From an uncultured Bacillus sp. (lineage in GTDB: Bacteria; Bacillota; Bacilli; Bacillales; Cytobacillaceae), in NCBI GenBank assembly GCA_937894355.1, contig CALCRD010000566.1:1-14939 (forward strand): DNA of 14,939 nt, in the 5' to 3' direction. The position numbers and the translations under genes are program-made. The notes beneath the pieces were generated by a model. The model ran no database searches. It worked only from the letters and a program-made list of their open reading frames with translations, and was not told the origin of the DNA. Shown piece by piece: positions 1 through 7,517 of the stretch. Positions within the stretch are counted from its first letter, which is position 1, and each line of letters begins with the position of its first letter.

Positions 1-8
1 GAACTTAG

Positions 9-70
9 TTGATTTCCACTCCAGGCGCTTCGCGTACCTTAGGGCGGTAGCAGGGAGCCTCCTCAGCACT
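9..70. repeat. Partial Bacillaceae-type intergenic repeat
   Basis: The segment opens with TTGATTTCCACTCCAGG and carries GAGCCTCCTC near its end. Both blocks resemble, from memory, an abundant GC-rich intergenic repeat of Bacillaceae genomes that begins with the same words. Here the middle is diverged and the rest of the element is missing or lies outside the window. It stands out as GC-rich against AT-rich surroundings. The family assignment rests on recollection, not a search. Confidence 0.45.
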
Positions 71-359
71 GAATTTACCTAGTACCAGTATAGGTATATA
101 GGTTAAATGGGTATTTTTGGTGGGATTTGGCTATTTTATATTGCGTATAATTGGAAATTTCTCTCTTCAAGCTGGAGTTAATTGGATTTCTTGTTTGTTT
201 CTAACAAAAATACCTATTTCCTGGGACAGGTTGCATCAAGAAAAAAGTAATATTGAGGAAATTATGTCAATATTAGCGGGGTAAAAACAGCGTACCTACA
301 GGGGTATAGCGGTAAAATCTATAATAAAGCTAATGTATTGTGGACAAATAATTGAAAAG
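71..359. other. AT-rich intergenic DNA, no supportable gene
   Basis: No reading frame of convincing length, ribosome binding site or family motif was found on either strand. The longest thing starting with ATG on the plus strand (107) is a 24-codon frame with no good ribosome binding site. No hairpin with a U-tract was seen here. Confidence 0.5.
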
Positions 360-545
360 TGCTAGCAGATTAGGTATTCAATGAGGCTTATTGGAGACAA
401 TTCACTCAAAAAAGCTAGCATATCTGTCCCCAATAGACCATATTGGGGACATAAAACATAAATATGCTAGCAGATTGGGTATTCAATAAACCACAATACT
501 CTTGGATAACCCCCATAATTGCATTAGGGGGAGAATTCACTGAAG
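360..545. repeat. Two-copy hairpin-associated repeat
   Basis: A 23-bp word (TGCTAGCAGATT, then a variable purine, then GGTATTCAAT) occurs at 360-382 and again at 465-487 with one A/G difference. Each copy is followed by a spacer and a shared terminal word close to GAATTCACT (near 396-406 and 532-541). Between the copies is a nested structure: outer arms GCTAGCATAT (414-423) and ATATGCTAGC (462-471) enclose a perfect 10-bp stem GTCCCCAATA/TATTGGGGAC (426-435/441-450) with a 5-nt loop. The second unit contains another stem, CCCCC(A)TAAT/ATTAGGGGG (510-519/523-531). This is direct observation; I know no name for the element. A small non-autonomous mobile repeat is one possibility. Confidence 0.6.
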
Positions 546-653
546 CTTTATATTACGGAATTTTGTAAAATCAAACAAACATGAGTCTTCGCATATTCGA
601 TCCAATCCACATGTGTAAAAAACAACATTGTTCTTTAACATAGCCAACTGATA

Positions 654-683
654 ATAAAAAACACAATGCCAAATGCATTGTGC
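654..683 (-). terminator. Rho-independent terminator of the ccm operon
   Basis: Read on the minus strand, the stem CACAATGC/GCATTGTG (8 bp; plus-strand arms 662-669 and 675-682) with loop ATTTG is followed immediately by TTTTTTATT. It lies 9 bases past the stop codon of the last ccm operon gene. This is a textbook intrinsic terminator. Confidence 0.9.
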
Positions 684-691
684 CCTTAATC

Positions 692-1198
692 TTACTCATA
701 TTTAGCTACAAGTTTATAAAGATCATCTTTCGTAATCGGTCCGATATGATGTTCTTTAATAACTCCTTCTTTATCAATGACAAATGTTTCTGGCTGTGCC
801 ACCACATTGTATTCTTTTGAAACCTTCTGGTTAAAGTCAAATAAGTAGGTTGAGGTCGTTTTATGTTCTTTTACAAATTTTTTAACCCGATCTTTTGTCT
901 CGCCTCGATCGATTAGGAACAATTTAAACCTATCCCCATATTCCTGTTCAAACCCTTCAAGCTCTGGGGCTTCGTCAACACATGGTCCACACCAAGTTGC
1001 GAAATAGTTTAAAATAACAACCTGTCCTTTTAAATCAGTGAGCTGTGTCATTTTTCCGTCCATATCTTCAAGTTCAAAGTTGTAAGCTGCCTCTCCTACA
1101 CCAGTGTATTCCCCTCTATTAGCTAGAGCTACACCAAAATAAACGAACAGTCCTATTACAACAACTAAAACGAGGATCTTGATACTCGGTTTGTTCAT
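692..1198 (-). CDS. ccmG: Membrane-anchored TlpA/ResA/CcmG-family thiol-disulfide oxidoreductase
   Basis: The 168-residue protein has an N-terminal membrane anchor (about residues 7-26) and an extracytoplasmic thioredoxin fold. The active site is WCGPC (Cys70 and Cys73), and the cis-proline region reads AQPETFVID (Pro136), as in CcmG and ResA. Proteins of this family reduce the cysteines of apocytochrome CxxCH motifs before haem attachment, drawing electrons from a CcdA/DsbD-type membrane protein. No such partner is in this window. It is the last gene of the ccm operon, 103 nt after ccmD, and is followed at once by a terminator. The start is an ATG behind GGGGGAG. ResA of System II has the same architecture, so the CcmG name rests mainly on operon context. 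The gap ahead of it holds three inverted repeats that could modulate its expression. Confidence 0.88.
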   Translation of the reverse strand: MNKPSIKILVLVVVIGLFVYFGVALANRGEYTGVGEAAYNFELEDMDGKMTQLTDLKGQVVILNYFATWCGPCVDEAPELEGFEQEYGDRFKLFLIDRGETKDRVKKFVKEHKTTSTYLFDFNQKVSKEYNVVAQPETFVIDKEGVIKEHHIGPITKDDLYKLVAKYE

Positions 1199-1217
1199 TA
1201 GTATGTCTCCCCCGGTC

Positions 1218-1289
1218 CTCTATCGATAGAGATTTTCTCCTAATAATTGATTAGGTAATGTACAGTTAAGGCCTGTTTTAAACAGGCCT
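1218..1289 (-). other. Three consecutive inverted repeats in the ccmD-ccmG gap
   Basis: Going with transcription, the gap contains AGGCCTGTTT/AAACAGGCCT (plus arms 1269-1278 and 1280-1289, near-perfect palindrome), then CCTAAT/ATTAGG (1239-1244 and 1250-1255, loop 5), then the 14-bp palindrome CTCTATCGATAGAG (1218-1231). The last sits just ahead of the ccmG ribosome binding site. None is followed by a U-run, so simple termination is unlikely. RNA-processing, stabilising or operator roles are possible but unproven. Confidence 0.45.
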
Positions 1290-1301
1290 ATTACACTTTT
1301 G

Positions 1302-1424
1302 TTAATCTAATTGCTTCAAGTATTCTATTTCTTTTTGCAATTTTTTTCTACGGTTCGAAAGTAGTAAAACGTAGCCAGAAATAAAAACTGTTACGATTGT
1401 ATATACAGCAACAGTATATTCCAT
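1302..1424 (-). CDS. ccmD: CcmD-like small haem-export accessory protein (40 aa)
   Basis: This short gene follows ccmC by 13 nt. Its ATG is preceded by a run of seven G residues acting as ribosome binding site with 7-nt spacing. The product is 40 residues: one membrane segment (about 4-22), then a basic cluster NRRKK at 24-28, then a short helix (QKEIEYLKQL). CcmD of System I has this plan: one transmembrane helix with a basic cytoplasmic tail, where it tethers CcmC-CcmE to the CcmAB ATPase during release of holo-CcmE. Position right after ccmA-ccmB-ccmC matches the usual ccmABCD order. Proteins this short cannot be assigned securely by sequence alone; the assignment rests on architecture plus context. 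Confidence 0.78.
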   Translation of the reverse strand: MEYTVAVYTIVTVFISGYVLLLSNRRKKLQKEIEYLKQLD

Positions 1425-1437
1425 TATTTTGCCCCCC

Positions 1438-2199
1438 CTAGTTGTCAATAGAGTCTCTTATTTGTTCTTTATAGTGATTTACTTTAATCTTCATTTTTTC
1501 TAACGAAACACCTTTTGTAAGTAAATAACTAAAAAGTAATGTCATAACACCAATCATCACTAAAAAGGCAACAAGCATTTCTGGATCAAGCCCGCCCCCA
1601 GATTGGTCTTTACCTTCACCAAATACAACTGGGTGAAACTTGGTATTCCACCAACGAATCGACATAAATACAATTGGTACATCCACAAATCCAATAATTC
1701 CAAACACGGCTGACAATCTAGCTTTCTTTTCCCATACACCATCCATTTGGCGAATCATAATATAGGCGACATAGATAAACCAAAGAATGAGTGCTGTAGT
1801 AAGTCTTGGCTCCCAAGCCCACCAAGTATTCCATGAAGATTTTGCCCAAATCATACCCGTAAGTAATACAATTGTGGTAAATAAAACGCCTATTTCTGCA
1901 GATACATATGCCCAGGTGTCATATTTTCTATCTCTTTTTATTAGATAAAGAATACTGAATACAAATGTTACAAAGAAGGCAAGAAAGCCAACCCATGCGG
2001 ATGGGACGTGAATATAGAATATCTTCTGAACAATCCCCATTACCCTTTCAACAGGCGCGTAGAAAAACACTAAGGAAAGTCCCACAATTAGGGCAACTAT
2101 AGTTGCTCCTAATAAGATTTTTTGATATTTAGGAGTTGCTTCAAAAATAGGAGCTTCAATGTTTTTTACCGCTTTCTCCTGTTTTAAACTCATACTCAT
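1438..2199 (-). CDS. ccmC: CcmC haem-handling membrane protein (haem delivery to CcmE)
   Basis: The 253-residue polytopic protein has about six membrane helices. It belongs to the haem-handling family shared by CcmC and CcmF. The external tryptophan-rich segment reads SSWNTWWAWEPRL (121-133); most CcmC proteins have Asp where this one has Glu130. The two expected external haem-ligand histidines are visible as His64 (FYIHVPSAW) and His189 (TKFHPVVF), matching the pair flanking this segment in E. coli CcmC. In System I, CcmC presents haem to CcmE to form covalent holo-CcmE. GGAGG lies 8 nt ahead of the ATG, inside the end of ccmB, and the genes are 3 nt apart, suggesting coupled translation. 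A second Met at residue 3 is an alternative start. Confidence 0.95.
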   Translation of the reverse strand: MSMSLKQEKAVKNIEAPIFEATPKYQKILLGATIVALIVGLSLVFFYAPVERVMGIVQKIFYIHVPSAWVGFLAFFVTFVFSILYLIKRDRKYDTWAYVSAEIGVLFTTIVLLTGMIWAKSSWNTWWAWEPRLTTALILWFIYVAYIMIRQMDGVWEKKARLSAVFGIIGFVDVPIVFMSIRWWNTKFHPVVFGEGKDQSGGGLDPEMLVAFLVMIGVMTLLFSYLLTKGVSLEKMKIKVNHYKEQIRDSIDN

Positions 2200-2202
2200 A
2201 TA

Positions 2203-2877
2203 TTAAACCTCCAGTACGTACTCAATTAATAGGAAACATAGTACAAAAAAGATAACATCATACGCTGCGATTAACTGCATCCAAGCAATTGCGTCTGGCA
2301 ACTTTTCCATATTTGTTAAAATAATTCTGGTTGCTTGAACAGCTCCAATTAAAATAGGACTTGTTACCGGAAATAACAGTAGTGGTAGAAGCATTTCGCT
2401 ACTTTTCGAGTTGGCAGCCAGTGATGCTAAAAATGTTCCAATACTGATAAATCCAAAGCTTCCTAAAAAAAGAACGAAGATAAAGTAAGGTAAACTCCCG
2501 ATAAATTTGAAATCAAAAAGGAGAAATAAAAATGGAATGGCTACTAATTGAACAATGGCAATCATCGTAAAGTTAGCCATTAGTTTTCCTAAATAAATAC
2601 TTGTTGCATTCATAGGAGAAATTAACAAACTTTGCATCGTATCATTTTTTTGTTCTGATAGAAAAGAGCGATTTAAACCTAAAATTCCGGAAAACACAAC
2701 GATTACCCATAACGCTCCAGGGATAACTGCTTTTGTCGTCTGATTGGATGGGTCAAAAGCAAAACTAAAAACCAGAATGACTAATAAGGAGAAAACAAGC
2801 ATCGTTACTAATACTTGTTTTGTTTTCAATTCTGAATATAAATCTTTTTTTGCAATCAAGAGGGCTGTTTTAAACAT
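2203..2877 (-). CDS. ccmB: CcmB, membrane subunit of the CcmAB ABC complex
   Basis: The 224-residue protein has about six membrane segments. It carries the family stretch with LWVIVVFSGILGLNRSF (57-73), followed by EQKNDTMQSLLISP. CcmB is the channel-like subunit of the CcmAB transporter, whose ATP hydrolysis releases holo-CcmE from CcmC/CcmD. Length matches the family norm of about 220 residues. Its ATG is 2 nt after the ccmA stop, with GGAGGGAG upstream, and it is followed after 3 nt by ccmC. The contiguous order A-B-C-D mirrors proteobacterial ccm clusters. Confidence 0.94.
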   Translation of the reverse strand: MFKTALLIAKKDLYSELKTKQVLVTMLVFSLLVILVFSFAFDPSNQTTKAVIPGALWVIVVFSGILGLNRSFLSEQKNDTMQSLLISPMNATSIYLGKLMANFTMIAIVQLVAIPFLFLLFDFKFIGSLPYFIFVLFLGSFGFISIGTFLASLAANSKSSEMLLPLLLFPVTSPILIGAVQATRIILTNMEKLPDAIAWMQLIAAYDVIFFVLCFLLIEYVLEV

Positions 2878-2879
2878 AT

Positions 2880-3584
2880 TTATGATACTCCCTCCACCTG
2901 ATGACGATACTTTTCGGTAACAAAATCCAATTGCTTATCTGTTAACCTAAAGTCATCTACAATTTTTCCGCTTTTTACAATAATAATTCGATCACAAATT
3001 TCTGCGGCCTGTTTAAAGTCATGTGTGACCATTAAGGTCGTTGCACCTTTATTTTTCAAAGAAAGGATGACTTCATTCAAAATCGTAATAGCTCCCTGAT
3101 CAAGTCCTGTGTGTGGCTCATCAAGTAGTAGTAATTCAGGGTCATGTACGATAGCTCTTGCTATGGCAATTCGCTGAATCATTCCCCGTGAAAAATTCTT
3201 AACTGGTTCTTTTAAGAAAAAAGATAATCCCACTTGCTTTACAAGTTTTTCTGCTCTCTCTTCAACATTCTTAACACCATATAGATTGCCAAAGAAAACA
3301 AGATTTTCAAGTGGAGAATAGTGATCATACAGCATGCTGGAATGAGGCAAGTACCCTAGCGTCTTCTTGATGTCATGACTATTCTTTTTAAGATCAAAGC
3401 CATTTATCTTTATATCACCCGAAGTAGGCTTTATAAGGGTGGCAATCACTTTTAAGAGAGTACTTTTCCCAGCACCGTTCGGACCTAAGATAGCAACTGT
3501 CTCTCCTTTTTTAATGGAGAGATCAATGCTTCTTAAGATCAATTTTGTATCAGCTTGTTTTGTTAATTTTTTTATTTCAATCAT
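2880..3584 (-). CDS. ccmA: CcmA, ATPase subunit of the CcmAB ABC complex
   Basis: This 234-residue ABC ATPase shows Walker A GPNGAGKST (34-42), the signature FSRGMIQRIAIARA (131-144), Walker B LLLLDEP (151-157) and switch His188 (MVTHD). The Q-loop region reads GYLPHSSMLYDHYSPLENL, with His where many ABC ATPases have Gln; CcmA family members are known to vary here. With CcmB it powers release of haem-loaded CcmE. I chose the ATG at 3584 (MIEIKKL) because a GGAGG box sits 10 nt upstream. A TTG six codons earlier would place that box inside the gene. It is slightly longer than typical CcmA (about 205-215 residues), the extra being C-terminal. Confidence 0.94.
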   Translation of the reverse strand: MIEIKKLTKQADTKLILRSIDLSIKKGETVAILGPNGAGKSTLLKVIATLIKPTSGDIKINGFDLKKNSHDIKKTLGYLPHSSMLYDHYSPLENLVFFGNLYGVKNVEERAEKLVKQVGLSFFLKEPVKNFSRGMIQRIAIARAIVHDPELLLLDEPHTGLDQGAITILNEVILSLKNKGATTLMVTHDFKQAAEICDRIIIVKSGKIVDDFRLTDKQLDFVTEKYRHQVEGVS

Positions 3585-3611
3585 ATAGAGGCCACCTCCC
3601 AAACCAGTTGT

Positions 3612-4616
3612 TTATTCAACAAAATCTCGTAAGCTCAGCTTCACTTGTACAAGATGGTGCTTGTACGCCTCTAATTTTGTTTTATATTCATCCTCAGTAA
3701 CCTTCCCGGATTCGAAATTTCCTTCTAATTCCAAGATTCTATCTAAAATCGCCTTTTGCTTTGCCATTAGTTGTTTGAATACTAGTTCATCTTTATCTAA
3801 ACCTGTTGCTTTAGCCTTGGCATTATTCTTCCATTTAAAGTAAGAAAAATAGCCAATACCAGCAATTATAATGGCACCCAGGACAATCATCAGAATATGC
3901 GGATCAAATTTACGTAACGGTGATTGCGCCCACATTCTTAAATGACCAGGATTATGAAAATCAGGAGCTGTTTTGGTAACATTCCCTAGGTTCTCATTAT
4001 CAGCATCCTTTTGTTGTGTCTCTGTGTCTGTTGCCGTGCCACCTTCTGGCTGTTTATCTTTATTATAGGTCATAGTAATATTTTGATTCGCTTGAATGTT
4101 TTGGACCAGATATACCCAATAATTTTTGTCTTCAAATTGCATTAATCCTTGATTTTCTGCTTTAGCATCCTTTACCTCAATACTACCAAAACCTTCAGGA
4201 ATTAAAATTTGATACATAGCAATTGGATAATTAAAGGATAATAAAATTTCTTTTCCAGCATCTAATGTATAGGTATAAGGAACTGTAATCGATTCGTTTG
4301 CTGGAATCGGTTTTGTCGTAACAAACCCAGTTTCAGTTTGTTTATAGTCAATATTTTCATCTTGAACCTTAAAGCCTTTTGCATCAGGTGGCAACAGGAC
4401 GGAAATTACCCCGTCCGTATTGCCATCTCCCTTATACTCTTCGGTTGATTCATTTTTAAAAGAAACCATATCCGAGATTTGGGTGTCACCATTCTCCGTT
4501 GGGGTAATCACGATATATTCCATATCGATAATAATTTTTGAATCAGTATTTGCTAAGGCATTGAAGGTTGGGATTAACATTAAAGCAAAAACGAAGAGGG
4601 TGATTTTTCTAATCAA
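3612..4616 (-). CDS. Secreted/anchored protein of unknown function within the ccm operon (second of two)
   Basis: I do not recognise a named family. The 334-residue product has a signal peptide (about 1-22, cut near NALA), and a predicted beta-rich extracytoplasmic region (about 25-190). A polar linker rich in Thr, Gln and Asp follows, then one membrane helix (about 240-262). The cytoplasmic tail is helical: LELEGNFESGKVTEDEYKTK (296-315). The layout repeats that of the first gene of this operon. Its tail resembles the short helical hairpin of the preceding CcmI-like protein. The TTG start overlaps that gene's TGA by the usual 4-nt (TTGA) arrangement, with GGAGGGTG upstream. Context suggests a role in apocytochrome handling or in scaffolding the Ccm complex, but this is inference. 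A gap of 27 nt separates it from ccmA. Confidence 0.85.
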   Translation of the reverse strand: MIRKITLFVFALMLIPTFNALANTDSKIIIDMEYIVITPTENGDTQISDMVSFKNESTEEYKGDGNTDGVISVLLPPDAKGFKVQDENIDYKQTETGFVTTKPIPANESITVPYTYTLDAGKEILLSFNYPIAMYQILIPEGFGSIEVKDAKAENQGLMQFEDKNYWVYLVQNIQANQNITMTYNKDKQPEGGTATDTETQQKDADNENLGNVTKTAPDFHNPGHLRMWAQSPLRKFDPHILMIVLGAIIIAGIGYFSYFKWKNNAKAKATGLDKDELVFKQLMAKQKAILDRILELEGNFESGKVTEDEYKTKLEAYKHHLVQVKLSLRDFVE

Positions 4617-4996
4617 AGTACACCCTCCTTGTTAGCTTTATTACGCTTAATTGACGCCTCAATTTCTCGGTCTACCTCTGCCATTAGCGATGGGTCTATA
4701 TCATTACCAACTTTTCCTTCGTCTTCCTTCATGATCTTAGCGATTTGATGCTCATATTGTCTTTTTAATTTCTTATAATCACTTTCAGATAATTTATCCA
4801 TCTTGTACTCAAACTCTATTTCGTTCAAAGTAGTAAATAAGACTTCTTTTGCATCAGAGGAATTTTGACCTCTTGGTTGAAATTGCAAATATGCATCCCA
4901 TTTAAACAATGGAGTCAAAACAAGAAATAGGGAGCCTAGCACAAGAGCGGCTGTCATAATCATTGAGATGATAGAAATATCTTCCACTTCGCTCAC
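4613..4996 (-). CDS. CcmI-like small membrane protein
   Basis: The 127-residue product has one N-terminal membrane helix (about 8-31) and a charged, helical cytoplasmic or membrane-proximal tail. The segment LNEIEFEYKMDKLSESDYKK (57-76) resembles the conserved leucine-zipper-like part of CcmI/CycH, which typically reads as L-x-D-L-E with a GKLSE-x-DY continuation. CcmI helps bring apocytochrome to the haem lyase CcmF-CcmH. The large TPR domain of proteobacterial CcmI is absent, so only the first CcmI region is represented. The start is uncertain: GTG at 4996 has AGGA only 1 nt upstream, while GTG at 4987 has the same AGGA about 10 nt upstream. It follows ccmH by 3 nt. Confidence 0.72.
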   Translation of the reverse strand: MSEVEDISIISMIMTAALVLGSLFLVLTPLFKWDAYLQFQPRGQNSSDAKEVLFTTLNEIEFEYKMDKLSESDYKKLKRQYEHQIAKIMKEDEGKVGNDIDPSLMAEVDREIEASIKRNKANKEGVL

Positions 4997-4999
4997 ATC

Positions 5000-5509
5000 C
5001 TAAAGATACTTTTTACGTTCCTCTTCAATCATCGATGAAAGAATTTCCTCTTCCACTTCTTCATCTACAGTACTATCGACAAAATCTTGACCATCTGTTC
5101 CATTTTTCTTCACCCATTTGCGAATGACGAAAAATATCCCCGCTCCAGCTGCACCGATTGCAGCAAATGGAAGTACCCAAGCCGTTAAACTAAAACCTTT
5201 CTTCTCTGGAGAGGTCAAAATCTCTTCTCCGAGAGTATTCACATAATACTCTCGGATTTCATCTTTATCCATGCCTTTTTCCATCATGTCAATTAGATCG
5301 GATTTAAAGGCTTCTGTAACCTTACAACCAGCCATATCGCAAGCGTAGTGGTCTTGTCCACAGCCACATGTACATATAAACTGGGATGCCACAGCTTTAA
5401 ATTCTGGTGATTTTAATTCTATTGTCTTATTATCAGCAGCTAATGCTGCAAATGCACCTTGAAAAATTACTAAAACAAGTAGTAGCCCAATTGAAATCTT
5501 CTTGTTCAC
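5000..5509 (-). CDS. ccmH: CcmH-family thiol protein with a CxCGC variant motif
   Basis: The 169-residue protein has a signal peptide (about 1-25), then the CcmH/CycL/NrfF-type domain. A membrane helix (about 106-130) and an acidic tail follow. Classical CcmH has LRCxxC; here the site reads FICTCGCGQDHYACDMAGC with five cysteines (46, 48, 50, 57, 62). The downstream part, MEKGMDKDEIREYYVNTLGE then ILTSPEKKGF, is typical of CcmH. The family binds and reduces apocytochrome CxxCH motifs and works with CcmF. The GTG start lies behind GAGGTGG and 1 nt after the ccmF stop. The multi-cysteine site might bind metal as well as act in thiol exchange; that is inference. Confidence 0.87.
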   Translation of the reverse strand: MNKKISIGLLLVLVIFQGAFAALAADNKTIELKSPEFKAVASQFICTCGCGQDHYACDMAGCKVTEAFKSDLIDMMEKGMDKDEIREYYVNTLGEEILTSPEKKGFSLTAWVLPFAAIGAAGAGIFFVIRKWVKKNGTDGQDFVDSTVDEEVEEEILSSMIEEERKKYL

Positions 5510-5510
5510 T

Positions 5511-7493
5511 TTAAGCCACCTCTTTATTTACTCCTGTGTATCTCGGAGTAATATTATTGAATCGGCCATTCCATACTGCAAATAAAGAACCAATAACAAT
5601 CATGAAAGAACCTACCCACATCCAAGTCATCATTGGATTCACCTTAACAATAAATGTCCCACGACCATCATCTTCCCAAGCACTTAAAACAATATATAAA
5701 TCCTCTTTAATCGAACTATAGATTGCCACCTCGGACGATGGTTGGTCCCAGTTTCCATAGAAAACCTTTTCTGGTTGGTACGAACCAATCCGCTTTCCGT
5801 TTTTGAATACAGTTAAATCCGCGTAGACAATATCATTGATTCCTTCAGCTCGTTGATCCAGTTTTTCATAAACAATTTTATAATCTTTTATTTCAATTGA
5901 TCCACCAATTGGAACTGTCTTCATTGTTTCTAAATCATAGTTTTGTGAACCGATAATTCCCATTGCGATAAAGGCAATCCCTAAGTGGACGATATATCCG
6001 CCGTAACGACGACGATTTTTCGTCATTAATCGATACAGAGCGATTAATGGATTTTCCCCAGTCATTTTTCTTCTTGCTTTTACACCACGATAAAACTCTA
6101 AGAAGTGAGTGACTAACAAAAGAATTATTACTCCGTAGCCTATTACAGCCCATGCTTTTTGAATTCCTAAAACAACCATTAATACCATGCCGACTACTGC
6201 TAGAATAGCTGGAATCAGGAAGTTTTTTCGGAGATTTTTCATCGATGATTTTTGCCATGCTAATAATGGGCAAACGGCCATGACGAACATCATTGATAAC
6301 AGTATTGGTGCTTGAACTGCGTTAAAGAAAGGTATTCCGACGGTTACCTTTGTACCGCGAACTGCTTCTGAAACAAGCGGGAAAATTGTACCCCAGAAAA
6401 CGGCAAAAGCTGAACCAACTAACAATAGGTTATTGATTAGGAAGCTACTTTCTTTTGAAACATAAGATTGAAATTCTCCAGCACTACGTTTAATCAAGTT
6501 GTAGCGGCTCATTAGAACATACATAGCACCTATAACTGCAACACCCATAAAAATTAAGAAGTATAAACCTAAGTTTGAATCGGCAAAAGCATGAACAGAT
6601 GTTAAAACACCACTTCGAACTAAGAATGTGCCGAATAACGTTAATGCGTAAGATGTAACGATTAAGCTGATGTTCCAAACTTTAAGCATATTTTTCCGTT
6701 CTTGAATCATTACGGAATGCAGGAAGGCTGTTGCTGTTAACCAAGGCATGAACGAGGCATTTTCAACAGGATCCCATGCCCAATATCCACCCCAACCAAG
6801 CTCTACATACGCCCACTGTCCGCCAAAGATATTTCCTAAGCTTAAGAATAACCAAGCAATAATTGTCCAGCGTCTAGTCATCTTAATCCAGAAATCATCC
6901 ATGTTTTTCATGATAAGAGCAGCCATCGCAAAAGCAAATGGTACGGCAAGCCCTACATATCCTAGATATAAGGTTACTGGGTGAATAATCATCCCAGGGT
7001 TTTGAAGCATCGGGTTCAAGCCTCTTCCTTCAATCGGTACTTGTGCTAAAATTTCAAAGGGTCTAGCTACAAAACCGAGAATGAAGAAGAAAAATACTCC
7101 ATTTGCTAATAAAATTGAAGTAATATACGGAACCATTGGATTCCCCTTCATCTTAGAAGAGAAAGTAATCATTACCGTATAAAGGATTAAGAAAAACGTC
7201 CATAATAACAGTGATCCTGAATTCCCTGCCCATAGAGCAGTTAATTTGTAAATGAGCGGTAACTCACTACTTGTATAATCACTTACATATTTATACTCAA
7301 ACTGCGATGTTCCCAATAGATAACATAATGTGAGCATCGCCAATGTCGTACAAATGAATAGAGCAATAACTCCACCCTTACCACTGTTTACAAGTTTCTG
7401 GTTTTTTGTACTTATACCTAAGGTAATGATGAGCAATGAGTATATCGCTAGGGCAAGCCCTATATATATTGTTGCGTTAGCAAATAGATACAT
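5511..7493 (-). CDS. ccmF: CcmF, haem lyase core subunit
   Basis: The 660-residue polytopic protein is full length for CcmF. It contains the WWD domain, with WAYVELGWGGYWAWDPVENA at residues 227-246. The four histidines expected as haem ligands are visible: His171 (IIHPVTLYLGYVG), His259 (FLHSVM), His301 (TSVHAF) and His503 (YIVHLGIAF). These match E. coli His173, 261, 303 and 491 in spacing. A large external domain (about 520-620) precedes the last membrane helix. CcmF takes haem from CcmE, reduces it and attaches it to apocytochrome c. The ATG has AAGGTGG upstream and follows ccmE by 24 nt. Frames on other strands and phases inside it are shadows. Confidence 0.97.
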   Translation of the reverse strand: MYLFANATIYIGLALAIYSLLIITLGISTKNQKLVNSGKGGVIALFICTTLAMLTLCYLLGTSQFEYKYVSDYTSSELPLIYKLTALWAGNSGSLLLWTFFLILYTVMITFSSKMKGNPMVPYITSILLANGVFFFFILGFVARPFEILAQVPIEGRGLNPMLQNPGMIIHPVTLYLGYVGLAVPFAFAMAALIMKNMDDFWIKMTRRWTIIAWLFLSLGNIFGGQWAYVELGWGGYWAWDPVENASFMPWLTATAFLHSVMIQERKNMLKVWNISLIVTSYALTLFGTFLVRSGVLTSVHAFADSNLGLYFLIFMGVAVIGAMYVLMSRYNLIKRSAGEFQSYVSKESSFLINNLLLVGSAFAVFWGTIFPLVSEAVRGTKVTVGIPFFNAVQAPILLSMMFVMAVCPLLAWQKSSMKNLRKNFLIPAILAVVGMVLMVVLGIQKAWAVIGYGVIILLLVTHFLEFYRGVKARRKMTGENPLIALYRLMTKNRRRYGGYIVHLGIAFIAMGIIGSQNYDLETMKTVPIGGSIEIKDYKIVYEKLDQRAEGINDIVYADLTVFKNGKRIGSYQPEKVFYGNWDQPSSEVAIYSSIKEDLYIVLSAWEDDGRGTFIVKVNPMMTWMWVGSFMIVIGSLFAVWNGRFNNITPRYTGVNKEVA

Positions 7494-7517
7494 TCTGCCA
7501 CCTTCTTTTCGTTTGTC

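Noticed and set aside
107..181. 24-codon plus-strand frame starting MGIFGG.
   Set aside because: No proper ribosome binding site, no neighbours in the same direction and no recognisable family.
360..487. Possible CRISPR array from the repeated 23-bp word.
   Set aside because: Only two copies, unequal to a regular repeat-spacer pattern, with large hairpins in the spacer and no cas genes.
540..650. Possible tRNA (selC) because of a TTCGATCC-like word near 596.
   Set aside because: No acceptor stem, anticodon arm or CCA-adjacent pairing could be built around it.
1269..1289. Palindrome after ccmD as a terminator.
   Set aside because: The stem is good but no U-run follows on the minus strand, and ccmG continues in the same direction.
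5935..6273. 112-residue alternative-phase minus-strand frame inside ccmF.
   Set aside because: It lies wholly inside the clearly coding ccmF frame, with low-complexity Ser/Lys-rich content typical of a shadow frame.
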